A stretch of 45,623 nt of DNA from Candidatus Zhuqueibacterota bacterium (GCA_014728085.1 WJMF01000159.1:1-45623); one strand, 5' to 3'. Numbered from the stretch's first letter, positions 1 through 8,479 are shown. Numbers and translations are program-made. The notes: generated by a model from the sequence alone, not told the origin.

Positions 1-141
1 AGCCGCATTTCTGAGGCAACGAAAATGGGGTTTAAAAAAGCGGTGCTTCCAAAAGGTAATCGCAAAAAACTGAGTGTCTCCGATATTGAATTGATACCGG
101 TTAACAACGCTCAAAGCGCGTTGGATATTGTGCTGCAATAA
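1..141 (+). CDS. radA: DNA repair protein RadA, C-terminal end (partial)
   Basis: The window opens inside a reading frame of 46 codons that ends with TAA at 139-141. The translation begins SRISEATKMGFKKAVLPKGN and ends in a stretch of the form IELIPVNNAQSALDIVLQ. This resembles the last part of the Lon-protease-like domain of RadA/Sms, a RecA-family ATPase that helps process recombination intermediates; RadA proteins typically end with R(I/V)xEAxxLGFxxAxxPxxN followed by 'xxSLxEAL'. Walker and zinc motifs lie outside the window, so the call rests on the C-terminal signature only. tgt follows after 24 bases, probably in the same transcript. Confidence 0.8.
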   Translation, partial: SRISEATKMGFKKAVLPKGNRKKLSVSDIELIPVNNAQSALDIVLQ

Positions 142-165
142 AAAATCAGACGATATGGATCTTTA

Positions 166-1293
166 GTGAATTTTCAACTTTTAAAAACAGATGCAAAATC
201 AGCCGCCCGTGCCGGACAAATTGAAACGGCACATGGTTTGATCGAGACGCCTGTTTTCATGCCTGTGGGTACACAGGCATCTGTAAAGGCCATTTCACCC
301 CATGACCTGGATGAAATCGGCGCCCAAATCGTTCTTGCCAATATGTATCATCTATATTTGCGACCCGGAGGGTTGATCATTCAAAACGCCGGGGGCATTC
401 AAAAATTTTCCGCCTGGCATCGCCCGGTGTTGACCGATAGCGGCGGCTTTCAGATCTTCAGCCTGTCAAAGTTTAATCGAATTTATGATAAAGGCATTCG
501 TTTTCGCTCTCATATCGATGGCTCTGAGCATTTTCTTAGTCCTGAAGATGTCGTTAGAACACAACGCCGGCTCGGTTCCGATATCATGATGGTTTTGGAT
601 GAGTGCGTGCCTTATCCATGCGAGTATGAAGAAGCCCTGATTGCGCATAAGAGAACGATCGAGTGGGCCCAAAAAAGCCTGCTGACGTTTTCCAGAACCG
701 AAAAGGATTCCATGCACAACCAGGCACTCTTTGCAATCGTACAGGGAAGTACGTATAAAGAGCTTCGTCAGCAAAGTGCGGACTCGCTGATAGAACTCGA
801 TTTTCCCGGATATGCGATCGGCGGTTTGTCTGTTGGTGAACCTAAATCGCTCATGTATGAAATGACCGCCCTTTGTACTGATCTTTTACCTGCAGACAAA
901 CCCAGATACCTTATGGGCGTGGGCAAGCCCGAGGATATACTCAATGCAATCGAATACGGTGTTGATATGTTCGATTGTATCCTGCCGACCCGTAATGGCA
1001 GGAACGGTACTGTTTTTAGCCGATATGGCCAATTCAATATCAAGAATGCACAACATAAAGAGGATTACACGCCACTTGACGATAGCTGCGACTGCTATAC
1101 CTGTAAAACCTTCAGTAAAAGTTATCTGCGCCATTTATTTACTGCAAAAGAGTTGCTGGTATTACGGTTACTGAGTTTGCATAATTTACATTTTTATCTT
1201 CACATGGTCAGGCAGGCCCGCAAAGCCATACTTGACCAGCGATATTCAGAGTGGAAAACACTGTTTTTAGATTCTTATCATCAAAACAACTAA
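166..1293 (+). CDS. tgt: Queuine/preQ1 tRNA-ribosyltransferase (tRNA-guanine transglycosylase)
   Basis: Exchanges the guanine at the wobble position 34 of tRNAs with GU(N) anticodons for preQ1, in the queuosine pathway. The 375-residue length is normal. Visible motifs are TDSGGFQ (Asp91, proton acceptor), DECVP (Asp145, base recognition), and FDCILPTRNGRNG with the nucleophile Asp270. The zinc ligands Cys308, Cys310, Cys313 and His339 have exactly the spacing known for bacterial TGT. The start is GTG at 166; the only upstream ribosome-site candidate is a weak GGAT at 157-160. No other queuosine gene is in the window. It sits between radA and yajC; tgt-yajC is a very common bacterial pair. Confidence 0.96.
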   Translation: MNFQLLKTDAKSAARAGQIETAHGLIETPVFMPVGTQASVKAISPHDLDEIGAQIVLANMYHLYLRPGGLIIQNAGGIQKFSAWHRPVLTDSGGFQIFSLSKFNRIYDKGIRFRSHIDGSEHFLSPEDVVRTQRRLGSDIMMVLDECVPYPCEYEEALIAHKRTIEWAQKSLLTFSRTEKDSMHNQALFAIVQGSTYKELRQQSADSLIELDFPGYAIGGLSVGEPKSLMYEMTALCTDLLPADKPRYLMGVGKPEDILNAIEYGVDMFDCILPTRNGRNGTVFSRYGQFNIKNAQHKEDYTPLDDSCDCYTCKTFSKSYLRHLFTAKELLVLRLLSLHNLHFYLHMVRQARKAILDQRYSEWKTLFLDSYHQNN

Positions 1294-1352
1294 CGTGCAG
1301 CGTTTAAGCTAATCGCTGACGACATTTAAATGATTAAACCTGGGAGAACATT

Positions 1353-1694
1353 ATGAATTCACTTATGTTTGTACTGGCGATGGTTGGTCCGAGTCAATCC
1401 GGCGGCGAAGGTGGAGGTGCTCTGGGATTTTTCTTTCCCATCATACTGATTTTCGCCATTATGTACTTTTTAATTTTTCGTCCGCAGGCGAAACGCCAGA
1501 AACAGCATCGGGAGATGCAAAAATCTTTGCAAACAGGGGATAAAATATTGACCGTGGGCGGAATTTATGGCACCATTGTCGGATTGAAGGAAAAGGAAAG
1601 CATTATTGTGGTTAAAATCGCTGATAATGTAAGAGTCGAAATGACACCGAGCTCTGTTGCCAGCAAAGTAAGCGATCAACCAACTAAAAAGTAA
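1353..1694 (+). CDS. yajC: Preprotein translocase accessory subunit YajC
   Basis: A 113-residue inner-membrane protein associated with SecDF and the Sec translocon. It has a short glycine-rich N-terminus (GGEGGG), one membrane helix at about residues 24-43, and then the family signature FRPQAKRQKQH immediately after the helix. The cytosolic part continues with 'LQTGDKILTVGGIYGTI', typical of YajC. A good ribosome site (GGGAGA, 1341-1346) precedes the ATG. secD/secF, which often follow, are not here; fmt follows after a single base, so translation of the two is probably coupled. Confidence 0.95.
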   Translation: MNSLMFVLAMVGPSQSGGEGGGALGFFFPIILIFAIMYFLIFRPQAKRQKQHREMQKSLQTGDKILTVGGIYGTIVGLKEKESIIVVKIADNVRVEMTPSSVASKVSDQPTKK

Positions 1695-1695
1695 G

Positions 1696-2640
1696 ATGAT
1701 GAATCTTGTATTTTTCGGCTCGCCGGATTTTGCCATACCGGCTCTGAAACAACTTTTGAAACGGCACAATGTTCTGGCAGTTGTAACCGGACCTGACCGG
1801 CCGGCCGGGCGCGGCCGGAATCTTCGCCCGACAGCGGTGAAAATGACAGCAGAAAAAGCCGCACTGCCGGTATTACAACCAGAGTCCTTTACGGATACTG
1901 GTTTCCTGAAACAACTCGAGGCATACAAGGCCGACGTCTATGTTGTGGTTGCATTCAAGATCTTACCCCCTGAGGTATTCGAAATTCCTCCGGTGGGGAC
2001 GATAAATTTGCATGCATCCCTGTTACCCCAGTACCGTGGCGCAGCCCCTATTCAATGGGCGTTGATAAATGGTGAAAAAAAGACCGGCGTGACCACATTT
2101 TTTATCAATCAACGGGTCGACACCGGTGATATTCTGTTGCAAAAATCCTGTGCTATCCCTGAAAATATGATTGCAGCGGAATTACATGATGCCCTGGCAC
2201 ACCTCGGTGCCGATGCCCTGGCCGAAACCCTGGATGCTTTGGAACATAACAGCATTGAACCGCAACCACAACAGGGTGAAGCATCAAAGGCCCCGAAAAT
2301 TTTCAGAGACCTGGGCGCCATAGACTGGTCTGAATCCGCTGTATCGGTTCACAATCTGATAAGAGGATTATCTCCTTATCCGGGAGCTTTTTCATACCTT
2401 GATGATAAATATATTAAATTTATCCGCTCAAAAGTGAGTGATCCTGAAGCTCCTGCGAACGGAAACGGGCAACTTGTCGTCGAATCCAGTCCGGATCGGC
2501 TGTTGATAAAAACCGGCCGTGGATTGCTTGAAATTTTAACCTTACAACCGGCCGGCAAAAAGCAGATGCGTGCAGATGAATTTTTACGCGGATACCGTTT
2601 ACCGCCGGATGCGCGTTTTCAACAAAAACATGCAGAATAA
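1696..2640 (+). CDS. fmt: Methionyl-tRNA formyltransferase
   Basis: Formylates initiator Met-tRNA using 10-formyltetrahydrofolate. The 314-residue protein has the N-terminal GSPDFA motif, and the catalytic residues Asn104, His106 and Asp142 match the N-H-D triad of the family. The folate-binding motif SLLPQYRGAAPIQWALING is complete. The C-terminal OB-like tRNA-binding domain follows from about residue 205. Two adjacent ATGs (1696 and 1699) are possible starts; both follow the yajC stop closely. The partner enzyme, peptide deformylase, is 33 kb away at 35809 rather than adjacent as in many bacteria. Confidence 0.96.
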   Translation: MMNLVFFGSPDFAIPALKQLLKRHNVLAVVTGPDRPAGRGRNLRPTAVKMTAEKAALPVLQPESFTDTGFLKQLEAYKADVYVVVAFKILPPEVFEIPPVGTINLHASLLPQYRGAAPIQWALINGEKKTGVTTFFINQRVDTGDILLQKSCAIPENMIAAELHDALAHLGADALAETLDALEHNSIEPQPQQGEASKAPKIFRDLGAIDWSESAVSVHNLIRGLSPYPGAFSYLDDKYIKFIRSKVSDPEAPANGNGQLVVESSPDRLLIKTGRGLLEILTLQPAGKKQMRADEFLRGYRLPPDARFQQKHAE

Positions 2641-3970
2641 ATCGAAACAATTTACAAACAGCCGCAAGGCTGCCCTGATGATACTGCAGCGGATCGAGCT
2701 CGACGGTGCGTTTTCGGATATTGTTATCAATGCTTTTTTACAACAGGAACAATTTTCAGACCGGGATAAGGCATTTATCAATGACCTCGTACGCGGAACC
2801 GTTCGGTTAAAAAAGAGGCTCGATTGGATCGCCGGTCATTTTCTCAACAAGCCTCAAAAGCGGTTGAGTGACAAAACCCGCTTTATCTTACGCCTGGCAT
2901 TTTATCAGGTAACGGAAATGCAATCCGTTCCGGCATATGCGGTTGTCCATCAAAGTGTGGAAATGGCTAAACATTATGAGAACAGAGCCGCCGCGTCCAT
3001 GATAAATGCTGTTCTCCGCAGCTATTTGAGAACTCCGCAAAAGGTCACTTTTCCTGATATAAAGTACGATCCGGTTCGTGCCATCGCATTGGAAACCTCG
3101 CATCCGGAATGGATGGTTGAAAAATGGATCAATGCCTTTGGACGAAAACAGGCACAGGCGCTGTGTCGCGCCAATAATCGCAGACCGGATGTCTGCTTTC
3201 GCCGCAATCCGGTGAAAATATCAGGCGAGCATTTTAAACATATGTTGCAGCAACGCGGAATAGATTTCGAGGCACTTTTTTTACCTGATTTTTTCAAGTT
3301 ATCGAGTGATTTCCATCATCTTCAAGCTCCGCTGAAAGACGGTTTACTGTCCATACAGGATGCAAGCGCCGGAATGGTAGCTCATGTGTTGGCACCTCAA
3401 CGTAAGGGTCGTATCGTCGATCTCTGTGCTGCACCCGGCGGCAAATCCACCCATATGGCTGAGCTTGTTCAGGATCAAACGACCATAATCGCCAATGATC
3501 TGCAGCGAAATCGAATCTCTCTGATACGCGATGCTGCTCAACGCCTCGGTCTGCATTCCATTCAGCTGCTGCTATCCGATGGCCGATATCCGGTGGTGCA
3601 ACAAGCTGACGCCATATTGCTGGATGCCCCCTGTTCCGGGCACGGTGTGTTGGCAAAAAGAGCGGATTTACGATGGCGCCGTCAAAAGCATGATATAGCA
3701 GAACTGCAGACAATACAACAAAACCTGATCGACACCGCAGCAGATATGCTCAATAGCGGTGGAACTCTGGTCTACAGTACGTGTACAATCGAGAGAGAAG
3801 AGAATGAACAGATCGTTTCAGAGTTTCTGCAAAAACACGCTGATTTTCATGTCGTGGCACCGGAACAACCGTTTCTCAGAGCTTTTACGAACAGGGAAGG
3901 ATATATTAAAACACTTCAACATAAAGAAGATATGGATGGAAGTTTTTGTGTAAAAATGACGAAATCTTAA
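2630..3970 (+). CDS. rsmB: 16S rRNA (cytosine-967-C5)-methyltransferase RsmB
   Basis: SAM-dependent m5C methyltransferase for 16S rRNA. An N-terminal NusB-like RNA-binding domain (about residues 10-145) is followed by a Rossmann methyltransferase domain. Motif I, DLCAAPGGKS, lies at about 264-273; motif IV, DAPCSGHG, carries the general Cys near 335; motif VI, STCT, carries the second Cys near 384. The frame stays open upstream to 2570, but that would overlap fmt by 71 bases and add residues outside the NusB domain. The ATG at 2630 (11-base overlap with fmt) puts the start just ahead of the domain; ATG 2609 is the other option. Confidence 0.93.
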   Translation: MQNKSKQFTNSRKAALMILQRIELDGAFSDIVINAFLQQEQFSDRDKAFINDLVRGTVRLKKRLDWIAGHFLNKPQKRLSDKTRFILRLAFYQVTEMQSVPAYAVVHQSVEMAKHYENRAAASMINAVLRSYLRTPQKVTFPDIKYDPVRAIALETSHPEWMVEKWINAFGRKQAQALCRANNRRPDVCFRRNPVKISGEHFKHMLQQRGIDFEALFLPDFFKLSSDFHHLQAPLKDGLLSIQDASAGMVAHVLAPQRKGRIVDLCAAPGGKSTHMAELVQDQTTIIANDLQRNRISLIRDAAQRLGLHSIQLLLSDGRYPVVQQADAILLDAPCSGHGVLAKRADLRWRRQKHDIAELQTIQQNLIDTAADMLNSGGTLVYSTCTIEREENEQIVSEFLQKHADFHVVAPEQPFLRAFTNREGYIKTLQHKEDMDGSFCVKMTKS

Positions 3971-3976
3971 TAATTT

Positions 3977-4768
3977 ATGGATAAACACATGAAATTAAAG
4001 CAGATATTCAGCAGGGAAAATGTAAAATTTGTAGCGATTTTTACCGGTTCTTTAGCCGGTATTATTGTATTGTTGATTTATCTGATCTTGCCGTTTTATA
4101 CGCGCCAACATCAATTAATCGCGGTTCCCAATGTGTGCAATCTGAGTTATAGCGCAGCAGAGAAAATTTTAAAACAAAAAGATCTCAAAATCGTCAAAGC
4201 CGCGGAAAAATACGATGAAAATTTTCCTCCGGGATTCGTTATCTTCCAAAATCCCGAGCCGGGTTCGACCGTCAAAAAGGGAAGAAGAATTTATTTAACC
4301 GTCGGTAAAGGCCAACGCGTCATCGAAATGCCAAAGCTGGTCGGATTGGCAGAGCGCGACGCCAAATTTGTGCTTTCCGACCATAATCTCAGAGTCGGAC
4401 AGATTTCTTATGAAATTGATGAATTCTTGCCCGACGGTGTGGTCAGCGAACAGTCCATCGAAATCGGCAGACTTGTTTCCGTTGGCGAACAAGTGGACCT
4501 AACCGTAAGCCTGGGCGTTGAACCGACGATTTATATCGTACCAAACCTGGTTGGAAAGTCATTGCAGGAAGCCCTGAGAGAAATCAAAAAGGCCGGCCTG
4601 ACATTGGGCAAAGTAAACAGGCAAAAAACCGATAAATTGTTACCCAACACTGTCATCAGCCAGTCTTTTGAAGCAGGACTTGAAGTCGATCGCGGAGATA
4701 CGTTAAACCTGGTTATCAGTCAATTAAAACATGGAATAGAGGAGCAGAGTGAATCATGGTCAAGATAG
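3977..4768 (+). CDS. Membrane-anchored protein with three PASTA domains (no kinase domain)
   Basis: A 263-residue protein with a short basic N-terminus, one transmembrane helix at about residues 18-40, and three extracytoplasmic PASTA repeats at about 48-112, 115-180 and 186-250. Each begins with a VPN/MPK/VPN-type strand and contains the 'AxxxLxxxgL' helix and 'Gxxvdltvs' end. PASTA domains bind muropeptides or unlinked peptidoglycan in Ser/Thr kinases and penicillin-binding proteins. This protein has neither the kinase nor the transpeptidase module. It lies between rsmB and rpe, where Firmicutes often carry prpC-prkC-rsgA, so it sits where a PASTA kinase would be expected. Its role is unknown; cell-wall sensing or division is a guess. 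ATG 3989 is an alternative start. Confidence 0.85.
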   Translation: MDKHMKLKQIFSRENVKFVAIFTGSLAGIIVLLIYLILPFYTRQHQLIAVPNVCNLSYSAAEKILKQKDLKIVKAAEKYDENFPPGFVIFQNPEPGSTVKKGRRIYLTVGKGQRVIEMPKLVGLAERDAKFVLSDHNLRVGQISYEIDEFLPDGVVSEQSIEIGRLVSVGEQVDLTVSLGVEPTIYIVPNLVGKSLQEALREIKKAGLTLGKVNRQKTDKLLPNTVISQSFEAGLEVDRGDTLNLVISQLKHGIEEQSESWSR

Positions 4769-5409
4769 CACCATCTGTTTTAAATGCCGATTTTACCTGT
4801 TTGCAAAACCAGGTGAATCAAGCTGTTGCCGGGGGAGCGGATTGGATACACCTTGATGTTATGGATGGTGATTTCGTTCCCAATCTGACATTTGGTCCCA
4901 TGATGGTACAAACGCTACGCCGAATTACCGATTTACCTCTGGATGTGCATCTTATGATGTATCGCGTTGATGAGTTTATTCCACAATTCGTTGAGGCGGG
5001 TGCAAATACCCTTACGGTACATGTGGAAGCCTGTCCTCATCTCTGGCGTACGCTGGAAACCATCCGCAAGCTTGGTGCCAGTCCCGGTGTAACTCTCAAT
5101 CCGGCAACGCCGGTGACAATTCTCGAACCGATACTGGAATTGGTCGATTTAGTACTGGTCATGTCTGTGGAGCCGGGTTTTGGCGGCCAGTCTTTCATAA
5201 AATCATCGCTAAAGCGAATTAACTGGCTGGCTGAGCAGAAAGAAAAATATTCCTATGATTATGACATCGAGGTGGATGGAGGAATCGATAAAAACACCGC
5301 TCCTATCGTCTGCAATGCCGGTGCCGGCGTTCTGGTAATAGGAACCGCTATTTTTAAATCCGATGATATCTCGCAAGCGATTGGAGAGATCAGAGCCGGC
5401 ATCCGCTAG
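4756..5409 (+). CDS. rpe: Ribulose-phosphate 3-epimerase
   Basis: Interconverts D-ribulose 5-phosphate and D-xylulose 5-phosphate in the pentose phosphate pathway. It is a TIM barrel of 217 residues. Visible residues are the IAPSVLNADF start with Ser7, the metal ligands His32 and Asp34 in the signature HLDVMDGDFVPN, His65 in the DVHLMM motif, and the second catalytic Asp in EVDGGID. A phosphate-binding GGQSF loop (VEPGFGGQSF) and a later GAGVLVIGTAIF are present. A GAGG ribosome site lies before the ATG, and the gene overlaps the end of the PASTA gene by 13 bases. Confidence 0.97.
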   Translation: MVKIAPSVLNADFTCLQNQVNQAVAGGADWIHLDVMDGDFVPNLTFGPMMVQTLRRITDLPLDVHLMMYRVDEFIPQFVEAGANTLTVHVEACPHLWRTLETIRKLGASPGVTLNPATPVTILEPILELVDLVLVMSVEPGFGGQSFIKSSLKRINWLAEQKEKYSYDYDIEVDGGIDKNTAPIVCNAGAGVLVIGTAIFKSDDISQAIGEIRAGIR

Positions 5410-5438
5410 AATGTATCGCCCGTAAATTGAATTACCTC

Positions 5439-5467
5439 TTGACTAATGCCCACGTGCTTTGTATATT
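5439..5467 (+). promoter_or_regulatory. Strong sigma70-like promoter downstream of rpe
   Basis: TTGACT at 5439-5444 and TATATT at 5462-5467 are separated by exactly 17 bases. Transcription should start near 5474, giving a leader of about 75 bases before the terminator at 5524-5548. The promoter lies 29 bases after the rpe stop. Confidence 0.7.
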
Positions 5468-5523
5468 ATGTCACTTGAGGTGAAACAATTGTACGTAAAG
5501 TCCGTTATTAGTACTGAAGATTG

Positions 5524-5548
5524 CCCCGCGGTGTGTGGGGTTTTTTTT
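5524..5548 (+). terminator. Intrinsic terminator inside the leader of the 5582 gene
   Basis: A CCCCGC / GTGGGG stem (six pairs including one G-U, five-base loop) is followed by eight T residues. It lies between the promoter at 5439-5467 and the ATG at 5582. It may therefore end a small RNA of about 75 bases, act as an attenuator for the downstream operon, or finish read-through from rpe. Confidence 0.75.
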
Positions 5549-5581
5549 GTCAGCAAACGTCATTATGGAAAAGGATTGATG

Positions 5582-6046
5582 ATGAAAAAAGTATTTAGCA
5601 AAACGGATATAGAGCGAATCGCAAAAGTATTGGGTGTTGATTACAAATACAAGGGCAATAATTATCGTTTTGTCATTAAAAACACAGACAGCAAAAGACA
5701 TCTGGCTCTTGAGATCTATCCGGATATCCCTATTGGCGAAAAAACCGGTAATTTGATCTCCGTTTATACCACCAGCTCGCATCTGCAGCTGCACTTTTGC
5801 ACCGGATATGTGGTTAGTGAAATGCTTGGTGAAGTGACTTTTATCGGGGAGTGCGGCGAGCGCTTGTCCGGATTGGCCGTTGAGAGTGAAGGAGGGTGTT
5901 CACTTTACGCCAATGTCGATACAAAGCTTTTATCCGGTGATTTTACCCAGCTGGGTCCTGAGGTCATGCTGTCCGGCATTTCACTCTCATTGGCCGAACA
6001 TATTTTACCCGAAAATGATAACATACCAGATGACGATGAAGAATGA
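5582..6046 (+). CDS. Hypothetical protein (154 residues)
   Basis: I do not recognise this protein. It looks soluble and cytosolic, with a mixed alpha/beta pattern and an acidic tail (NDNIPDDDEE). There is no signal peptide, membrane helix or clear motif; a CGERLSG stretch near the middle is not diagnostic. The frame is open upstream to 5459, but the predicted transcription start (about 5474) lies downstream of that codon. ATG 5582, or ATG 5579, has a GGAAAAGGA ribosome site. An in-frame TTG at 5489 with GAGGTG in front is a less likely alternative that would translate through the terminator hairpin. The stop overlaps the xer start (ATGA), so the two are probably coupled. Confidence 0.75.
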   Translation: MKKVFSKTDIERIAKVLGVDYKYKGNNYRFVIKNTDSKRHLALEIYPDIPIGEKTGNLISVYTTSSHLQLHFCTGYVVSEMLGEVTFIGECGERLSGLAVESEGGCSLYANVDTKLLSGDFTQLGPEVMLSGISLSLAEHILPENDNIPDDDEE

Positions 6047-6960
6047 CGACGGTGACCTTATATGATCTATTGCACAGCTTTATCGACTATCTGCGAATCG
6101 AAAGACAAGTATCCCAAAATACTGTTATTGCCTACCAGCGGGATCTCGAACGCTATATTCGTTTTTTAGAAGAGAATCAAATCGATTCCCCTCAACAAAT
6201 CCGCCAGCAACATATTTCAACTTTTATCGCCAACCTGCATGAAAATCATCTGTGTGCTGCTTCGATATCGCGAAGTTTATCAGCGGCAAGGGGATTTCAC
6301 AGATTCATGATAGGTGAGAATATACTCGACCGTGATGTTACCGAAAATATAAAAATTCCCAAACCCTGGATGAAATTGCCAGAGGTTCTCGATATCGACG
6401 AAATAGACCTGTTGCTAAAAGCCCCCGATAGCAGCAGTGATAATGGATTGAGAGACCGGGCATTACTGGAGATGCTTTATGCCACTGGCGTTCGAGTATC
6501 TGAATTGATACAGATCAAATGTTCGGATGTCTTTTGGCAGGATCAATTCATCCGCGTATTCGGCAAAGGCAAAAAAGAACGGCTGGTACCTGTAGGACGG
6601 ACTGCATTGAGATGGACAAAGCTATACATGGAGCAGGTCAGAAGGAGGCTTGCCTCCCTTGGCGTTGGAGGGGATATTCTCTTTTTGAATCGCTTTGGCA
6701 AAAAATTAAGCCGACAAAGTGTCTGGAATCTGGTTAAGAAACGGGCTCGGGAAGCGAATATCCAAAAGTTTATCAGTCCCCACACCCTGCGTCATTCCTT
6801 TGCCACTCATCTCATTGAAGGGGGAGCGCATTTGAGAGCTGTTCAGGAAATGCTCGGACATGCCGACATTATCACCACACAAATCTACACCCATTTGGAC
6901 AAGGAATACTTGAAAAAAGTTCATCATCAATATCATCCTCTGGAAAAGGGTCTGGTGTGA
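6043..6960 (+). CDS. xerD: Tyrosine recombinase XerD/XerC
   Basis: Site-specific recombinase that resolves chromosome dimers at dif during division. The 305-residue protein has an N-terminal SAM-like core-binding domain (about 5-95) and a C-terminal catalytic domain. The complete catalytic set is visible: Arg151 (ATGVRVSEL), Lys175 (GKGKKER), His247 and Arg250 (HTLRHSFATHL), His273 (LGHAD) and nucleophile Tyr282 (IYTHL). Length and the HTLRHSFATHL form suit a chromosomal Xer rather than a phage integrase, and there are no phage genes nearby. Whether it is XerC or XerD cannot be settled from this sequence alone. It overlaps its neighbours by ATGA and GTGA junctions. Confidence 0.92.
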   Translation: MTTVTLYDLLHSFIDYLRIERQVSQNTVIAYQRDLERYIRFLEENQIDSPQQIRQQHISTFIANLHENHLCAASISRSLSAARGFHRFMIGENILDRDVTENIKIPKPWMKLPEVLDIDEIDLLLKAPDSSSDNGLRDRALLEMLYATGVRVSELIQIKCSDVFWQDQFIRVFGKGKKERLVPVGRTALRWTKLYMEQVRRRLASLGVGGDILFLNRFGKKLSRQSVWNLVKKRAREANIQKFISPHTLRHSFATHLIEGGAHLRAVQEMLGHADIITTQIYTHLDKEYLKKVHHQYHPLEKGLV

Positions 6961-7709
6961 AAGAACCACAAATAATACAGTATCAGCGCGTTACGTCAAC
7001 CAATGATGTTGCCAAAATGTTACTGCGAAATCAATGTTCGGAGGAAACTCTGATCACTGCTGAAGAGCAAACGCATGGAAGAGGGCGGCATCAACGCCGC
7101 TGGTTTTCGGCAAAAGGCCTTGGTTTGTACATGTCCCTTATTTATAAACCCGTTCAAATGGAAGCATATTCGGCATTTGCCCTCTTTCCGGCCTGCGCGG
7201 TAAGCAGAGCTGTGAAAAACCTGAGCGGTATTCAATTAAAGCTTAAATGGCCCAATGATATAATGTACGATGGAAACAAAGTCGGGGGTATCTTAATCGA
7301 AAGCGTCTTCAAACAAACGCATCCGCTGGGCCTGGTTGTCGGTATGGGATTGAACCTGTACCACCAAAACGAGGATTTGACCAGGCTACCTCAAAAATCT
7401 GTCTCTTTGTCCTCATTCAGCAAGCAAAAAATAGATAAAAATGCATTGATGACGGAAATTGTTCATCAGATGCAATCCTATTATTCTCGGGGTCGACTCT
7501 GCATTGATCCTGACCGAATATGCAGGGAATGGAATCAACTCTGCTGTCATCTTTTTAAAAGCGTAACGATTTCTACCCACACGGAAACGTACACCGCTAT
7601 TTTTAAAGGAATTCGCAGAGACGGAGGAGCGATTCTGGATAAGCAAGGTCAGGAAATAATCATCTATTCTGGAGAGTGTTCATTATCGGAGATGTCAGCA
7701 TGTTTTTAG
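6957..7709 (+). CDS. birA: Biotin--[acetyl-CoA carboxylase] ligase, monofunctional
   Basis: Activates biotin with ATP and attaches it to the lysine of biotin-carboxyl carrier proteins. The 250-residue protein begins almost directly with the catalytic domain: TSTND near residue 13, the adenylate loop GRGRHQRRW at 41-49, and KWPNDIMYDGNKVGGIL. The N-terminal winged-helix repressor domain of E. coli BirA is absent, so this should not be a transcription factor. A short C-terminal SH3-like domain is present. The start is GTG at 6957, overlapping the xer stop and preceded by GGAAAAGGG. Confidence 0.94.
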   Translation: MKEPQIIQYQRVTSTNDVAKMLLRNQCSEETLITAEEQTHGRGRHQRRWFSAKGLGLYMSLIYKPVQMEAYSAFALFPACAVSRAVKNLSGIQLKLKWPNDIMYDGNKVGGILIESVFKQTHPLGLVVGMGLNLYHQNEDLTRLPQKSVSLSSFSKQKIDKNALMTEIVHQMQSYYSRGRLCIDPDRICREWNQLCCHLFKSVTISTHTETYTAIFKGIRRDGGAILDKQGQEIIIYSGECSLSEMSACF

Positions 7710-8479
7710 CTATTGATATCGGCAATACGCACATTGCAGCAGGATTATTCCGGCAGCAAACCTTATCTGCAACCTGGAGATTATCAAGTATGCCCAAAAG
7801 AACTGAAGATGAGACCTGGGTACTTTTAGAGTCCATATGCAGAGCCAATCAATTTAACATAAACGAGGTTACCGGCCTGGCGGTGTCTTCGGTTGTGCCG
7901 GATATGGATCCGGTTTATAAAAAGATGGCCAACAAATATTTGGGTCTCGATCCTCTTTTTGTCGATTATACCCTGAATATCAGTCTCAAGATTCTGTATG
8001 ACAATCCCTCCAATGTTGGTGCAGATCGTATTTGTAATGCGGTGGCCGCGTTTGAGCTGCTGAATCAGGCTGTAATCGTTGTCGATTTTGGTACGGCAAC
8101 GACATTTGATATTATTTCCGATCAGGGTGAATATCTTGGCGGTATTATTGCTCCCGGCATTGAAACCTCGGCAAAAATTTTGCATCAACAAGCCGCCAGA
8201 TTACCGCTGGTCGGTTTGTCCTTTCCCGCGTCGGTTATCGGTACCTCAACGGAAACGAGTATGCAATCCGGACTGCTCTTTGGAGCGGTGGAAATGATCG
8301 ATGGGTTGGTGAGGCGAATTCACAGGCAAATGGGTGAAAACGTTCCGGTTATCGCCACCGGAGGATTGAGCAAATTGATTATAAACCGGCTGGAAACGAT
8401 CCATGAAAGCGAGCCTTTTTTAACGCTAAAGGGGTTGTATTCCATTTACCGCCAATGTCATACCGACATCAAATCATAA
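7700..8479 (+). CDS. coaX: Type III pantothenate kinase
   Basis: Phosphorylates pantothenate as the first step of coenzyme A synthesis; the type III family is not feedback-inhibited by CoA. The protein is 259 residues, an ASKHA-fold enzyme with DIGNTH (Asp6) at the N-terminus, GADR (107-110) and the catalytic VVDFGTATT with Asp129. The frame is open to 7676, but ATG 7700 with CGGAGATG in front puts the family's usual MFLAIDIGNT at the start. It overlaps birA by 10 bases; birA-coaX is a common pair. The 3' end overlaps the convergent 8469-9512 gene by 11 bases. Confidence 0.95.
   Translation: MFLAIDIGNTHIAAGLFRQQTLSATWRLSSMPKRTEDETWVLLESICRANQFNINEVTGLAVSSVVPDMDPVYKKMANKYLGLDPLFVDYTLNISLKILYDNPSNVGADRICNAVAAFELLNQAVIVVDFGTATTFDIISDQGEYLGGIIAPGIETSAKILHQQAARLPLVGLSFPASVIGTSTETSMQSGLLFGAVEMIDGLVRRIHRQMGENVPVIATGGLSKLIINRLETIHESEPFLTLKGLYSIYRQCHTDIKS

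Noticed and set aside
1470-1928. 152-codon minus-strand frame over yajC/fmt
   Set aside because: It is antisense to two clearly identified genes, crosses their junction and has no family character.
3294-3713. 139-codon minus-strand frame inside rsmB
   Set aside because: It lies wholly antisense to the conserved methyltransferase motifs, has low-complexity Arg/His-rich content and no ribosome site of note.
4756-5409. Overlap of rpe with the PASTA gene as evidence for a gene fusion or frameshift
   Set aside because: A 13-base overlap with a good ribosome site upstream is ordinary translational coupling.
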